From Candidatus Microbacterium colombiense (GTDB lineage Bacteria; Actinomycetota; Actinomycetes; Actinomycetales; Microbacteriaceae): 64,000 nucleotides of DNA. A program made the translations under genes and the position numbers. Below the pieces are notes generated by a model, which was not told where the DNA came from, ran no database searches, and saw only the letters and a program-made list of their open reading frames with translations. Positions 8,551-17,314 of the stretch are shown here, piece by piece (position 1 is the stretch's first letter; the number at the start of each line of letters is the position of its first letter). The stretch covers positions 1,488,001 to 1,552,000 of the forward strand of contig CP119308.1 in assembly GCA_029203165.1 (NCBI GenBank), given 5' to 3'.

Positions 8551-10011
8551 CTAGCGCTGGGCGGGGGCCGCGACGCCGAGGTCGTCGTCGTAGTCGTGGT
8601 CCTTGGTCTCGGGCGTGAAGAGCAGTGCCACGAAAGTGAGCACACCCATCGCCGAGAGGTAGAGGCCGACGAGCCACGGAGCGCCGCCGCCCCACTGCCA
8701 CAGCTGCACGGCGATGAGGGGAGCGACCGCCGCACCGAGGATCGACGACACGTTGTACGAGATGGCGGAGCCCGAGTAGCGCACGTTCGTGGGGAACAGC
8801 TCCGGCAGCAGGGCGCCCATCGGACCGAACGTCGCGCCCATGAGCATGAAGCCGAACACGAGGAACGCCTGCACCAGCGCGCCGCTGAACTTGGGGTCCA
8901 CGGTCGGCAGCAGGAAGGTGTTGAAGGTCAGGCCGAACACGATGATGATCCCGGTGACCCAGAGCAGCAGCTTGCGGCGACCGACCTTGTCGGCGATCGG
9001 GCCGGAGAGCAGCGTGAAGATGCCGAAGAACACCACGCCGATGATCTGCATCAGCACGAAGTCGGTGTATCCGAAACCGAGGCCGGGATAGAACTGCGCG
9101 GCGAACACCGCGGGGTCGAACGGCTTGCCCGCGGCCTCGGCGGCGGCCTGTGCTGCGGCGGATGCCGTCTCGAGCGAGGCGGCCTTGGTGCCGTAGGCGA
9201 GGGTGAAGTTCGTCATCAGGTAGAACAGCACGTACGTCGCCAGCATGATGAACGTGCCGAGGATGAGCTGCTTCCAGTGGTGCCGGAACACGGTCGCGAT
9301 CGGCAGCTTGCGGATCGCGCCCTTCGTCTCGGCCTTCTTGAACGTGTCGGATTCGACGAGCTTGAGCCGCACCCACAGGCCGATGATGACCATCACGGCC
9401 GAGAACAGGAACGGGATGCGCCACCCCCACGAGAGGAACGCCTCGGACTTGAGGGCGGGGTCGTCGGAGTGCGGCAGCAGCCAGTTGATGCCGAGGAACA
9501 GGAAGTTGGCGATGATGAAGCCGAGCGGCGCGCCCAGCTGCGGGAACGTTCCGTACCAGGCGCGCTTGCCCTTCGGCGCGTTCTCGGTGGCGACCAGCGC
9601 GGCCCCCGACCACTCGCCGCCGAGCGCGAATCCCTGGGCGAGACGGAGGAAGAGCAGCAGAAGGGCTGCCACCCACCCGATGTCCTGGAACGTCGGGAGC
9701 AGTCCGATCACGAACGTCGCGATGCCCATGGTGAGCAGGGAGGCGACGAGCGTCGCCTTGCGACCGTACTTGTCGCCGAAGTGTCCGAAGACGACGGCTC
9801 CGATCGGACGCGCGACCATGGCGGCGCCGAACACGCCGAACGAGGCGAGCAGTGACGTGGTGTCGTTTCCGGTCGGGAAGAACAGCACGGGGAACACGAG
9901 GACCGCAGCCGTGGCATAGGCGTAGAAGTCGTAGAACTCGATGGTCGTGCCGACCAGGCTGGCAGTGATGACGCGCGAGCGAGGGTTCGCCGGCGCGGTG
10001 GACGTACTCAA
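8551..10011 (-). CDS. MFS transporter, metabolite:H+ symporter (MHS) family
   Basis: 486-residue integral membrane protein with about twelve transmembrane segments. The loop motif GHFGDKYGRKATL between helices 2 and 3 and the FALGGEWSGAALVATEN segment are typical of the MHS family, which takes up organic acids, betaine or proline with protons. A hydrophilic Ala-rich insertion in the middle (around residue 290) is somewhat unusual. The start is a TTG at 10011 with GGAGAG upstream. It appears to be a single-gene unit; the promoter region holds a GGTATACC palindrome. The substrate cannot be assigned from sequence. Confidence 0.85.
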   Translation of the reverse strand: MSTSTAPANPRSRVITASLVGTTIEFYDFYAYATAAVLVFPVLFFPTGNDTTSLLASFGVFGAAMVARPIGAVVFGHFGDKYGRKATLVASLLTMGIATFVIGLLPTFQDIGWVAALLLLFLRLAQGFALGGEWSGAALVATENAPKGKRAWYGTFPQLGAPLGFIIANFLFLGINWLLPHSDDPALKSEAFLSWGWRIPFLFSAVMVIIGLWVRLKLVESDTFKKAETKGAIRKLPIATVFRHHWKQLILGTFIMLATYVLFYLMTNFTLAYGTKAASLETASAAAQAAAEAAGKPFDPAVFAAQFYPGLGFGYTDFVLMQIIGVVFFGIFTLLSGPIADKVGRRKLLLWVTGIIIVFGLTFNTFLLPTVDPKFSGALVQAFLVFGFMLMGATFGPMGALLPELFPTNVRYSGSAISYNVSSILGAAVAPLIAVQLWQWGGGAPWLVGLYLSAMGVLTFVALLFTPETKDHDYDDDLGVAAPAQR

Positions 10012-10034
10012 GATGTCTCTCCGATCAGTGCTCT

Positions 10035-10042
10035 GGTATACC
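10035..10042. promoter_or_regulatory. GGTATACC palindrome in the MHS transporter promoter region
   Basis: TGGTATACC lies about 25 bases before the transporter start codon. The shape TGGTATACCA is the consensus recognised by many FadR-type GntR repressors, and here one outer base deviates. No such regulator gene is adjacent, so the assignment is tentative. Confidence 0.35.
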
Positions 10043-10089
10043 GGAACACTCGGGCGAGTTTACGCCTTCCTGAGTATTGCCTGGACGCG

Positions 10090-11829
10090 TCACTCCTCGG
10101 TGTCGCCGAGGAGCAGCCCGGGCACGAGTTCCGCGCGCGGGTCGAGCAGGTCTTCGAGTTCGAGCACGACGAGGCGGTTGTCGCCGGCACGGGTCGCGGG
10201 GGCGGGTACGAAGAGCGTGCGCTGCGGGCCGTTGCGCCAGTAGCGCCCGAGGAAGAAGCCGTTGACGAACGCGTAGCCCTTGCTCCACGACGCGGTGTCG
10301 AGGAACAGATCGGCGGGCGCGTCGAGGCGGAAGTCCCCGGTCCAGGCGCCGGGTGCCGCCCCGGCCTCTGCGGCATCCGCCCGCGCCGCGACGGAGCGCG
10401 CGATCTCTGCGACCTCCAGCGGGGTCGAGAGCCAGCCGGTGAGGGGGACGCCGTCGAGCGCGGGGGCGCCGATCAGCCCCTTCTCCTCGCCCAACCGGTG
10501 GTCGTAGTTCACGCGGCCCTGATCCTCCGCCAGGATGCTGAGGGTGCGACCGGCCGGGATGCGCAGCGTGCGGTCGTGACGCGTGCGCGAGAGCGTGCCG
10601 ATCGGCTGTCCGTCGACGCGCACCCAGGCGAGGTCTCGCACCTCGTCGAACGACAGGAGTCCGGGACCGTCGGTGTCGGGCAGCTCGACGTCGTACCGCA
10701 CGAGCGCGCTCAGGTGGCCGAGGGCATCGAAGGTCTCGGGGCGGTCGGTGGGGGAGCCGGATGCCGCGGCATCCGTCCACGTGCCCGCGGGCACGAGCGG
10801 CACCGACAGCGTCGGCGAAGCGACCGCGGGGGCGGGAAGGGCTTCTGGCACGGGGGCGTAGCGCGAGATCACGTCACGGAAGGCGAAGAACTTCTCCGTG
10901 GGGTTGCCCGCCTCGTCCAGCGGGGCGTCGTAGTCGTACGAGGTGACGATCGGGAGGTAGCGACCCTTGTGGTTGGCGCCGTTCGTCAGACCGAAGTTCG
11001 TACCCCCGTGGAACATGTAGATGTTCACCGAGGCGCCGGCCGACAGCAGGGCATCAAGCTCGGCGGCTGCGGCATCCACCTCGGTCGTGTGATGCACCCC
11101 GCCCCACCAGTCGAACCAGCCGTCCCAGAATTCGGAGCACATGAGAGGACCGGTGCTCTGGTGGGCGCGTAGCGTTGCGAGGCGCTCCGTGGTGCGTGAG
11201 CCGAAGGAGCCGGTCTTGTGCAGTGCAGGCAGGCTTCCGTCGGCGAGCATCTGATCGACGGGTTGGTCGACCGTCGTGAGCGGCACCGTGATTCCGGCAT
11301 CCTTCGTGAGGGCCACGAGGGCCTCGAGGTAGGCCTTGTCGGCACCGTAGGCGCCGTATTCGTTCTCGATCTGCATGAGCACGACCGGGCCGCCGCGGTC
11401 GATCTGCCGCGGAGCGACGATCTCGTACACGCGACGCAGGTACGCGCTGATGTCGGCGAGGAACTCCGGATCCGACGATCGCAGGGCGCGCTCACCCGCG
11501 GTGAGCCAGGTCGGCAGGCCCCCGTTGTGCCATTCGGCGCAGATGTAGGGTCCCGGACGCACGATCGCATCCATCCCCTCCTCGTGCACGAGATCGAGGA
11601 AGCGGCCGAGGTCGTTCCCGCCGGTCGCGTCCCACTCGCCCCGCCGCGGCTCGTGTGCGTTCCAGGCGACGTAGGTCTCGATCGTGTTGAGGCCCATCAG
11701 GCGCCCCTTGCGGATGCGGTCCTGCCACTGGTCGGGGTGCACGCGGAAGTAGTGCAGGGCACCGGAGATCACCTGGTGCGGCTGGCCGTCGCGGAGGAAA
11801 TCGGTGTCGCCGATGGAGAACGAGGTCAC
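10090..11829 (-). CDS. beta-galactosidase, glycoside hydrolase family 35
   Basis: Hydrolyses terminal beta-galactosides. The protein is about 579 residues from the chosen GTG at 11829; an in-frame upstream start would add a 38-residue Pro/Ser-rich stretch that looks non-coding. The family signature GGLPTWL, the QIENEYG motif (probable acid/base Glu157) and the SEFWDGWFDWWG motif (probable nucleophile Glu233) are present, and the C-terminal half has the jelly-roll domains ending in LVVLELEDLL. There is no signal peptide, so it acts in the cytoplasm on imported oligosaccharides. It is the last gene of a transporter operon controlled by a divergent LacI protein. Confidence 0.93.
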   Translation of the reverse strand: MTSFSIGDTDFLRDGQPHQVISGALHYFRVHPDQWQDRIRKGRLMGLNTIETYVAWNAHEPRRGEWDATGGNDLGRFLDLVHEEGMDAIVRPGPYICAEWHNGGLPTWLTAGERALRSSDPEFLADISAYLRRVYEIVAPRQIDRGGPVVLMQIENEYGAYGADKAYLEALVALTKDAGITVPLTTVDQPVDQMLADGSLPALHKTGSFGSRTTERLATLRAHQSTGPLMCSEFWDGWFDWWGGVHHTTEVDAAAAELDALLSAGASVNIYMFHGGTNFGLTNGANHKGRYLPIVTSYDYDAPLDEAGNPTEKFFAFRDVISRYAPVPEALPAPAVASPTLSVPLVPAGTWTDAAASGSPTDRPETFDALGHLSALVRYDVELPDTDGPGLLSFDEVRDLAWVRVDGQPIGTLSRTRHDRTLRIPAGRTLSILAEDQGRVNYDHRLGEEKGLIGAPALDGVPLTGWLSTPLEVAEIARSVAARADAAEAGAAPGAWTGDFRLDAPADLFLDTASWSKGYAFVNGFFLGRYWRNGPQRTLFVPAPATRAGDNRLVVLELEDLLDPRAELVPGLLLGDTEE

Positions 11830-11899
11830 AGGGGAAGTGCTTTCTGTGGGGAGCCGTGAAGCAGGGAGCGGTGAAGCGGGAGCAGTGGTACGGGGAATC

Positions 11900-11932
11900 G
11901 GGGCCGGACGGGCATCGCACCCGTCCGACCCC
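11900..11932 (-). terminator. hairpin between the binding-protein and beta-galactosidase genes
   Basis: A 13-base stem with one mismatch (11900-11912 with 11920-11932, loop of seven) begins eight bases past the stop of the solute-binding protein gene. Such stems after binding-protein genes commonly stabilise the upstream mRNA or partially terminate, which would lower expression of the enzyme relative to the binding protein. The role is inferred from position. Confidence 0.6.
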
Positions 11933-11939
11933 GACGCGA

Positions 11940-13301
11940 TCACTTGTTGACGGTGAAGCCCTGGGCGTTGCCGTACTCGACAAGCGCGTCCTGCCAGTCG
12001 ACGAGACCGTCGTTCAGATCGGTGCCGTTCTGGTACGCCTGTCCGACGGTGTCACCGAAGATGCTGTTGCCGTACACCTGGTAGGGCAGGTAGTTCCAGC
12101 CCTCGACGACATCGCCGGCAGCGGCCGCGAGCACCTCGTTGATCTTCTGGCCGCCGAAGTACTCGGGGGCGTCGGCGAGGAAGTCGTCGCTCGCGAGCTC
12201 GGCGGTGGTCGACGGGAACCCGCCGCTCTCCAGGAACAGCGAGATGCTGTCCTCAGAGTTGTTCAGCCACCACAGGAATCCGGCCGAGAGCTCCGGGTTC
12301 TTGCTCTGCTTCGTCACGGCCTGGCCGCCGCCACCGTTCTCGGCGCTCGCGGGCGAGCCGTCGTACGTCGGCATCGGCGCGACGCGCCAGTCGCCGGCGC
12401 CGTCGGGGGCCCCGGAGATCAGGTTCCCGGGCATCCAGGCACCGATCACGAGAGTCGCGATGCTGCCGTCGCCGAGGGCACGGAACCACTCGTCGCTCCA
12501 GCTGCTGACCGGGGCGATCAGATCCTCGTCGACGAGGCGGTTCCAGTTCTCCGTCCACTTCTTCGACCCCTCGTCCTGCAGGTCGATCGTGACGTCGGTG
12601 CCCGAGGTGCTGAACGGCTTGCCGCCCGCCTGCCAGATCATCGAGGTCGCGAAGCCGGCGTCGCCGGTGTCGTTCGTGATGTACGCGGAGGGGTTCGCGG
12701 CGTGGATCGCCTTGGCCGCCTCGTAGTACTCGTCCCACGTGGTCGGCACGTCGAGGCCGGCGGCGTCGAAGACGGCCTTGTTGTAGAACAGCGCCATGGG
12801 GCCCGAGTCCTGCGGCAGGCCGTAGATGGCGTCGCCGTCGGTGACGGAGTTCCAGGTCGACGCGGTGTAGTCGTCCTCGAAGTCGGCGAAACCGTACTGC
12901 GAGAGGTCGGCGAACGCGTCGGTGAGGGCGAACTGCGGGAAGGCGTAGTACTCGATCTGCACGACGTCGGGTGCGCCGGATCCTGCCTTGATGGCGTTCT
13001 GCAGCTTCGTGTACTCGTCGTTGTTGGTCCCGGCGTTGACGACGTTGACCTTGACGTTCGGGTACTCCTTCATGAACGCCTCGGCCTGAGCCTCGGCGGA
13101 GGGGGTCCACGACCAGTACGTGATCTCGCCGCCCTTCTCGAGCGCGGCCTGGACCGAGTCGAACGAGCCGTCGCCGGCGCCTGCGCTGCCACCGTCATCG
13201 GTGGTGCCGGTGCTGCATCCGGCCAGCGCGAGGGCTGCGACGGTTCCGGCTGCGAGCACCGTCAGGGTGCGGCGCGCAGCGGGGTGAGGAAGGTGCTTCA
13301 T
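11940..13301 (-). CDS. extracellular sugar-binding lipoprotein of an ABC importer
   Basis: 453 residues, family 1 solute-binding protein (MalE/UgpB-like). The N-terminus has a lipoprotein signal with lipobox LALAGC, Cys29 being the lipidated residue, then a Gly/Ser/Asp linker. It should be anchored outside the membrane and deliver an oligosaccharide to the two permeases encoded upstream. Start ATG 13301 has AAAGGA upstream. The gene lies third in the operon, after both permease genes, which is not the usual binding-protein-first order. No ATPase is encoded here, so a shared MsiK-type ATPase elsewhere is likely. A galactose-containing ligand is inferred from the GH35 gene. Confidence 0.93.
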   Translation of the reverse strand: MKHLPHPAARRTLTVLAAGTVAALALAGCSTGTTDDGGSAGAGDGSFDSVQAALEKGGEITYWSWTPSAEAQAEAFMKEYPNVKVNVVNAGTNNDEYTKLQNAIKAGSGAPDVVQIEYYAFPQFALTDAFADLSQYGFADFEDDYTASTWNSVTDGDAIYGLPQDSGPMALFYNKAVFDAAGLDVPTTWDEYYEAAKAIHAANPSAYITNDTGDAGFATSMIWQAGGKPFSTSGTDVTIDLQDEGSKKWTENWNRLVDEDLIAPVSSWSDEWFRALGDGSIATLVIGAWMPGNLISGAPDGAGDWRVAPMPTYDGSPASAENGGGGQAVTKQSKNPELSAGFLWWLNNSEDSISLFLESGGFPSTTAELASDDFLADAPEYFGGQKINEVLAAAAGDVVEGWNYLPYQVYGNSIFGDTVGQAYQNGTDLNDGLVDWQDALVEYGNAQGFTVNK

Positions 13302-13359
13302 TGCTGTGTCCTTTCGGGGTGCGATCCCGCATCGGATCGACGTGGATGGTGGGAGGCGA

Positions 13360-14250
13360 CTACTGCTTGACGCTTCCCGCGGTGAGACCTGACTGCCAGA
13401 AGCGCTGGAGCAGCAGGAAGGCGATGACGATCGGGATGATCGTGAGCAGCGAGCCCATGATCACGAGGTTGTAGATCGGCTGGGATCCGGCACCGATGGC
13501 CTGCGAGCTCCACTGGTTCAGACCGACCGTGAGCGGATACCAGGCCGGATCGGACAGCATGATCAGCGGCAGGAAGTAGTTGTTCCACGTGGCGACGACC
13601 GTGAACAGGGCGACGGTGACGATTCCCGGCGCGAGCAGACGCATCGAGATCGTGAAGAACGTGCGGAACTCGCCGGCCCCGTCGATGCGGGCGGCCTCCA
13701 GCAGCTCGGTCGGCACCGACTCCGAGGCGAAGACCCAGATCAGGTACAGCCCGAACGGACTGATCAGCGAGGGGATGATCACCGCCCACGGGGTGTTCGT
13801 GAGTCCGAGCTCGCTGAACAGCAGGAACGTCGGCACCGCGAGCGCCGTGCCCGGAACCGCGACCGCGCCCAGCACGATCGCGAACACCGCGGGGCGCCCG
13901 GGGAAGCGGTACTTCGCCAGGCCGTAGCCGGCCATGGTCGCCAGCAATGTCGCGCCGCCGGCGCCCACGACGACGTAGAGCAGGGTGTTGCCCAGCCAGC
14001 GCAGGAAGATGCCGTCGCGGTAGGCGAACGTCGCCGTCAGGTTGTCGAAGAACGCGAAGTCGTCGGCGAACCAGAGGCCGAACGAGCTGAACAGGCCCGA
14101 CTGCGTCTTGGTCGAGCTGAAGAGCAGCCACAGCAGCGGCACGAGCGTGTACAGCGCGTACACGATCATGACGATGAGCAGCGTCTTCGACGACCGCGGG
14201 TTCATCGGGTCGTTGCGGGTGCGGGAGGAACGGGCGAGGGGGAGTGCCAT
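13360..14250 (-). CDS. carbohydrate ABC transporter permease, MalG type
   Basis: 296-residue inner-membrane permease with six predicted membrane helices. The cytoplasmic EAA loop is visible as ELLEAARIDGAGEFRTFF, the contact site for the ATPase. Length and motif fit the MalG/LacG class. Its start codon follows the stop of the partner permease after one base (TGA-C-ATG), so translation is coupled. It works with the MalF-type permease and the binding lipoprotein to import an oligosaccharide, probably a galactoside. Confidence 0.94.
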   Translation of the reverse strand: MALPLARSSRTRNDPMNPRSSKTLLIVMIVYALYTLVPLLWLLFSSTKTQSGLFSSFGLWFADDFAFFDNLTATFAYRDGIFLRWLGNTLLYVVVGAGGATLLATMAGYGLAKYRFPGRPAVFAIVLGAVAVPGTALAVPTFLLFSELGLTNTPWAVIIPSLISPFGLYLIWVFASESVPTELLEAARIDGAGEFRTFFTISMRLLAPGIVTVALFTVVATWNNYFLPLIMLSDPAWYPLTVGLNQWSSQAIGAGSQPIYNLVIMGSLLTIIPIVIAFLLLQRFWQSGLTAGSVKQ

Positions 14251-14251
14251 G

Positions 14252-15169
14252 TCAGCGCACCTCCGACTTGGAGCCGCGCAGCTGCACGACGTAGGCGATC
14301 ACGGCCGTGATGACGCCCATGATGATGGCGATCGTGGCGGCGTAGTTGAACTGCTGTCCGGCGAACGAGAGGTTGTAGGCGTACATGTTCGGGGTGAAGT
14401 ACGTCGTGATCACGTTCGGTGCCAGGGGTCGCAGGATGTTGGGCTCGTTGAACAGCTGGAAGCTGCCGATGATCGAGAAGATCGTGGCGATCACGAGGGC
14501 TCCGCGCACGGAGGGGATCTTGATGGAGAAGATCGTGCGCCAGGCACCGGCGCCGTCGAGGGAGGCCGCCTCGTACATGTCGGTCGGGATCGTCTTGAGT
14601 GACGAGTAGAAGATCAGCATGTTGTAGCCGACGAACTGCCAGGTGACGATGTTGCCGATCGAGGCGAGGATCCACTCCTTGGCGAACGGCGTGATCAGGT
14701 CGCTGCCGAGGAAGTCGTTCACGTTCGAGGTGAGCCCGAACTGGTCCCCGTAGATGTAGCCCCACATGAGCACCGCGACGACGGCGGGCACCGCATAGGG
14801 GAGGAAGATCAGGATGCGGAAGAACGACGCGCCGCGGAGCCGCGCGCTGTCGAGCGCGAGCGCAGCGCCCAGGGCGAGGACGAGCATGATCGGGACCTGC
14901 ACGACCAGGAACAGGATCACGCGCCCGAAGGCCTCCCAGAACTGTCCGTCGCTGAGTGCGCGCACGTAGTTGTCGAAGCCGACGAACGACGTGCCTCCGA
15001 TCAGCTTCTCCTGGAAGAAGCTGAGGTACAGGGCGTAGGCGAGCGGCGTCAGGAACACCAGGGCGAACACGATCATGAACGGGCCGACGAAGGCCCATCC
15101 GCGCCAGTCGCGCTTCTCCCGGCGGCGGATGCCGGCGGCGCCAGGGGCCGCAATGATTTCAGTCGTCAT
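14252..15169 (-). CDS. sugar ABC transporter permease, MalF type
   Basis: 305-residue permease with about six membrane helices and the EAA-type loop YEAASLDGAGAWRTIF. It is the first gene of the operon. I chose ATG 15169 because GGAGAAGG lies ten bases upstream; the in-frame TTG at 15187 overlaps that site. The promoter region faces the divergent lacI-type gene and carries two copies of an operator-like sequence, so induction by the LacI protein is expected. Confidence 0.93.
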   Translation of the reverse strand: MTTEIIAAPGAAGIRRREKRDWRGWAFVGPFMIVFALVFLTPLAYALYLSFFQEKLIGGTSFVGFDNYVRALSDGQFWEAFGRVILFLVVQVPIMLVLALGAALALDSARLRGASFFRILIFLPYAVPAVVAVLMWGYIYGDQFGLTSNVNDFLGSDLITPFAKEWILASIGNIVTWQFVGYNMLIFYSSLKTIPTDMYEAASLDGAGAWRTIFSIKIPSVRGALVIATIFSIIGSFQLFNEPNILRPLAPNVITTYFTPNMYAYNLSFAGQQFNYAATIAIIMGVITAVIAYVVQLRGSKSEVR

Positions 15170-15207
15170 CGACGAGACCTTCTCCAAGTCCAGGCGCTCA
15201 CTGCGCC

Positions 15208-15262
15208 GTGTGTCAACGTCAACATATGTGATCCGCTGCTAGTGTGTCAACGTCAACACATG
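15208..15262. promoter_or_regulatory. duplicated LacI-type operator
   Basis: GTGTGTCAACGTCAACA occurs twice, at 15208-15224 and 15242-15258, 34 bases apart, in the gap between the divergent permease and regulator genes. The core TGTNNACGTNNACA is an imperfect palindrome centred on CG, as expected for LacI-family binding sites. The second copy lies only about 20 bases before the regulator start, consistent with autoregulation. Confidence 0.7.
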
Positions 15263-15277
15263 AATGGATGAATTCCC

Positions 15278-16312
15278 GTGACCTTGGAACCTTCGACAGA
15301 GCAGTCGCAGCGCCGCAGAGATCCCTCGATGGAGGATGTGGCGCGCGAAGCGGGTGTGTCGGGCCAGACGGTGTCGCGGGTCGTGAACGCCCGCGGATAC
15401 GTGGGAGCGGCGACTCGGGAGCGCGTCGAGCAGGCCATGCAGCACCTCGGGTACCGTCCCAACAGTGCCGCCCGCGCCCTGCGCTCCGGCCGCTTCCGGG
15501 CCATCGGCGTGATCATGTTCTCGTTCAGCTCCTACGGCAACCAGCGCACGCTCGACGCGATCGCCGTGCGTGCCTCGCAGATGGGCTACGCCCTCACCCT
15601 GATCCCGGTCGAGTCGAGTGCGATCGAGACTGTCGCCGGAGCCTTCCGCCGCATCGAGGAGCACGCGGTCGACGGCATCATCATCGTGATCGAGGCGCAT
15701 CAGCTCGACGAGGCGGAGGTCGAGATCCCCGAGGGGCTGCCGGTCGTGCTCGTCGACTCGAACCGCGGCACCACGCATCCCTTCGTCGACACCGATCAGG
15801 GCCAGGGCGCCCGACTGGCGACGGAACACCTGCTCGACCTCGGGCATGAGACCGTGTGGCACGTGACCGGGCCGGCGAAGTCGTACTCGGCTGAGCGACG
15901 TCGTGAGGCCTGGAGCTCGACCCTCGAGGCCAGGGGCAAGCGGGTGCCCGAGGTGCTGCCGGGGGACTGGAGCGCGGAGTCGGGATACCTCGCCGGCACC
16001 ACGCTGCGGGAGCGCGACGACGTGACGGCGGTGTTCGCTGCGAACGACCAGATGGCCATCGGGGTGGTGCGCGCCTTCCGCGAGGTCGGCCGCGACATCC
16101 CGGGCGATGTCAGCGTCGTCGGCTTCGACGGCTTGCCGGATGCCGCTCAGCTGTGGCCGCCGCTCACCACCGTGCAGCAGCATCCGGAGCGCGTCGGCGC
16201 GCTCGCCGTCGATGCGCTGCTGGTCGAGCTCGATGGAGGGGAGCCGCCGCGCACGCCCCTCGTGCAGACCGAGCTCGTGGTGCGGGGGAGTACGGCACCG
16301 CCCCGCGGCTGA
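15278..16312 (+). CDS. LacI family transcriptional regulator
   Basis: 344 residues. Residues about 18-65 form the LacI helix-turn-helix (SMEDVAREAGVSGQTVSRVV) and hinge helix, followed by a periplasmic-binding-protein-like sensor domain ending in DVSVVGFDGLPDA and a PLTTVQQ segment. The start is GTG 15278 with only a weak GGATGA upstream. It is divergent from the galactoside transport operon, so it most likely represses that operon until the sugar or a product binds. It converges with the IclR gene with a nine-base gap. Confidence 0.93.
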   Translation: MTLEPSTEQSQRRRDPSMEDVAREAGVSGQTVSRVVNARGYVGAATRERVEQAMQHLGYRPNSAARALRSGRFRAIGVIMFSFSSYGNQRTLDAIAVRASQMGYALTLIPVESSAIETVAGAFRRIEEHAVDGIIIVIEAHQLDEAEVEIPEGLPVVLVDSNRGTTHPFVDTDQGQGARLATEHLLDLGHETVWHVTGPAKSYSAERRREAWSSTLEARGKRVPEVLPGDWSAESGYLAGTTLRERDDVTAVFAANDQMAIGVVRAFREVGRDIPGDVSVVGFDGLPDAAQLWPPLTTVQQHPERVGALAVDALLVELDGGEPPRTPLVQTELVVRGSTAPPRG

Positions 16313-16321
16313 GGTCTCGGA

Positions 16322-17227
16322 TCAGGCTCCGGTGGAGCTCGATCCTGTCGACCCGAGTCGCGATGACAGCTCGCGAGCCGCCCGTGACACGAACGCCCCG
16401 AGCGCGTCGAGCCGATGCCCGATCCGCGCCTTGGGGGCGCTGACGTTGATGGCCGCGACCACGCGCCCGGTGAAGTCGGTGATGGGGGCGGATGCCGCGA
16501 CGACCCCGAACTCGAGCTCCTCGTCGGACAGTGCGTATCCCTGTTCCCTGATGCGCGCGAGCTCGGTGAGAAGGCTGTCGAGATCCGTCACGGGGGCGTT
16601 CCCGGCTGGCGGGGCGTCCAGGACCGGGAACACCGACGGGTCGGCTTGATCGAACCGCCCGACGAGGGGCTGGTCCTTGCCGTGGTCCTCGTACCAGCGG
16701 GCCAATGATTCGTCGTCCCAATCGCTGAGCAGTGATCGACCGGACGGGGTGCGCCACGCGGCGGTGGTGGTGCCCGCCCACCCGGTCGTGCGCACATCGT
16801 GGGGGCTCAGCTCGCTCAGCAGGGTCAGCACGTTGCCGCCGCGCAGGACGCACAGGTGGCTCGTCTCCCGCGTGGACTGCACGAGTCTGCGCAGGATGCT
16901 CCGCGACGCGTGAACGAGAGTGGTGCTCGCCGTGTGGGCCGCGAGGGCGTACAGGCGGTGGCCGAGCAGGTAGCGCAGCGTGTCGTCGTCACGTTCGACG
17001 AGACCGCTCTCCGCCATCGTCGCGAGCGTGCGCGAGACCACCGCCTTGTCACGGCCGGTCGCCTGGGCGACCTGGGAGACGCCGAGCCCGCCGGAGCGCA
17101 GCGCCTCGTCGGTGCCGAGGAGCTCGAGGATCTCGATGTCCCGGCCGAGGCCGGAGGAGTTGCGGCGAGGAGCAGAAGGCGTGGTCGTGGGGGTCACGCT
17201 GCTGATTCTAGCTCGCCCTGTTGCCAT
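16322..17227 (-). CDS. IclR family transcriptional regulator
   Basis: About 301 residues with an N-terminal winged helix (LGVSQVAQATGRDKAVVSRTLATM) and a C-terminal IclR effector domain (from about residue 110, including the GRSLLSDW segment and the GFGVVAASAP-like motif, here ELEFGVVAASAPITD). The start is uncertain: ATG 17227 has AAGGG about ten bases upstream, whereas an internal GTG would remove a variable Thr-rich tail. It is divergent from the long importer/Fae/dehydrogenase operon beginning at 17315, with an 87-base gap, so it very probably controls that operon. The effector is presumably the imported compound or a breakdown product; this is inference. Confidence 0.9.
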   Translation of the reverse strand: MATGRARISSVTPTTTPSAPRRNSSGLGRDIEILELLGTDEALRSGGLGVSQVAQATGRDKAVVSRTLATMAESGLVERDDDTLRYLLGHRLYALAAHTASTTLVHASRSILRRLVQSTRETSHLCVLRGGNVLTLLSELSPHDVRTTGWAGTTTAAWRTPSGRSLLSDWDDESLARWYEDHGKDQPLVGRFDQADPSVFPVLDAPPAGNAPVTDLDSLLTELARIREQGYALSDEELEFGVVAASAPITDFTGRVVAAINVSAPKARIGHRLDALGAFVSRAARELSSRLGSTGSSSTGA

Positions 17228-17241
17228 AGACACAACACCCT

Positions 17242-17269
17242 TTGACAAAATGGATACACGAGCTACGGT
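17242..17269 (+). promoter_or_regulatory. candidate promoter of the importer/Fae operon
   Basis: A consensus TTGACA (17242-17247), a 16-base spacer and TACGGT (17264-17269) lie about 45 bases before the first start codon. The region overlaps the start of the divergent IclR gene and carries a spaced CCAT...ATGG pair that could be part of the IclR operator. Confidence 0.55.
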
Positions 17270-17314
17270 AAATCACATCCCGGTACCGGCCTCAACGACG
17301 AGACAGGAGCCCTC

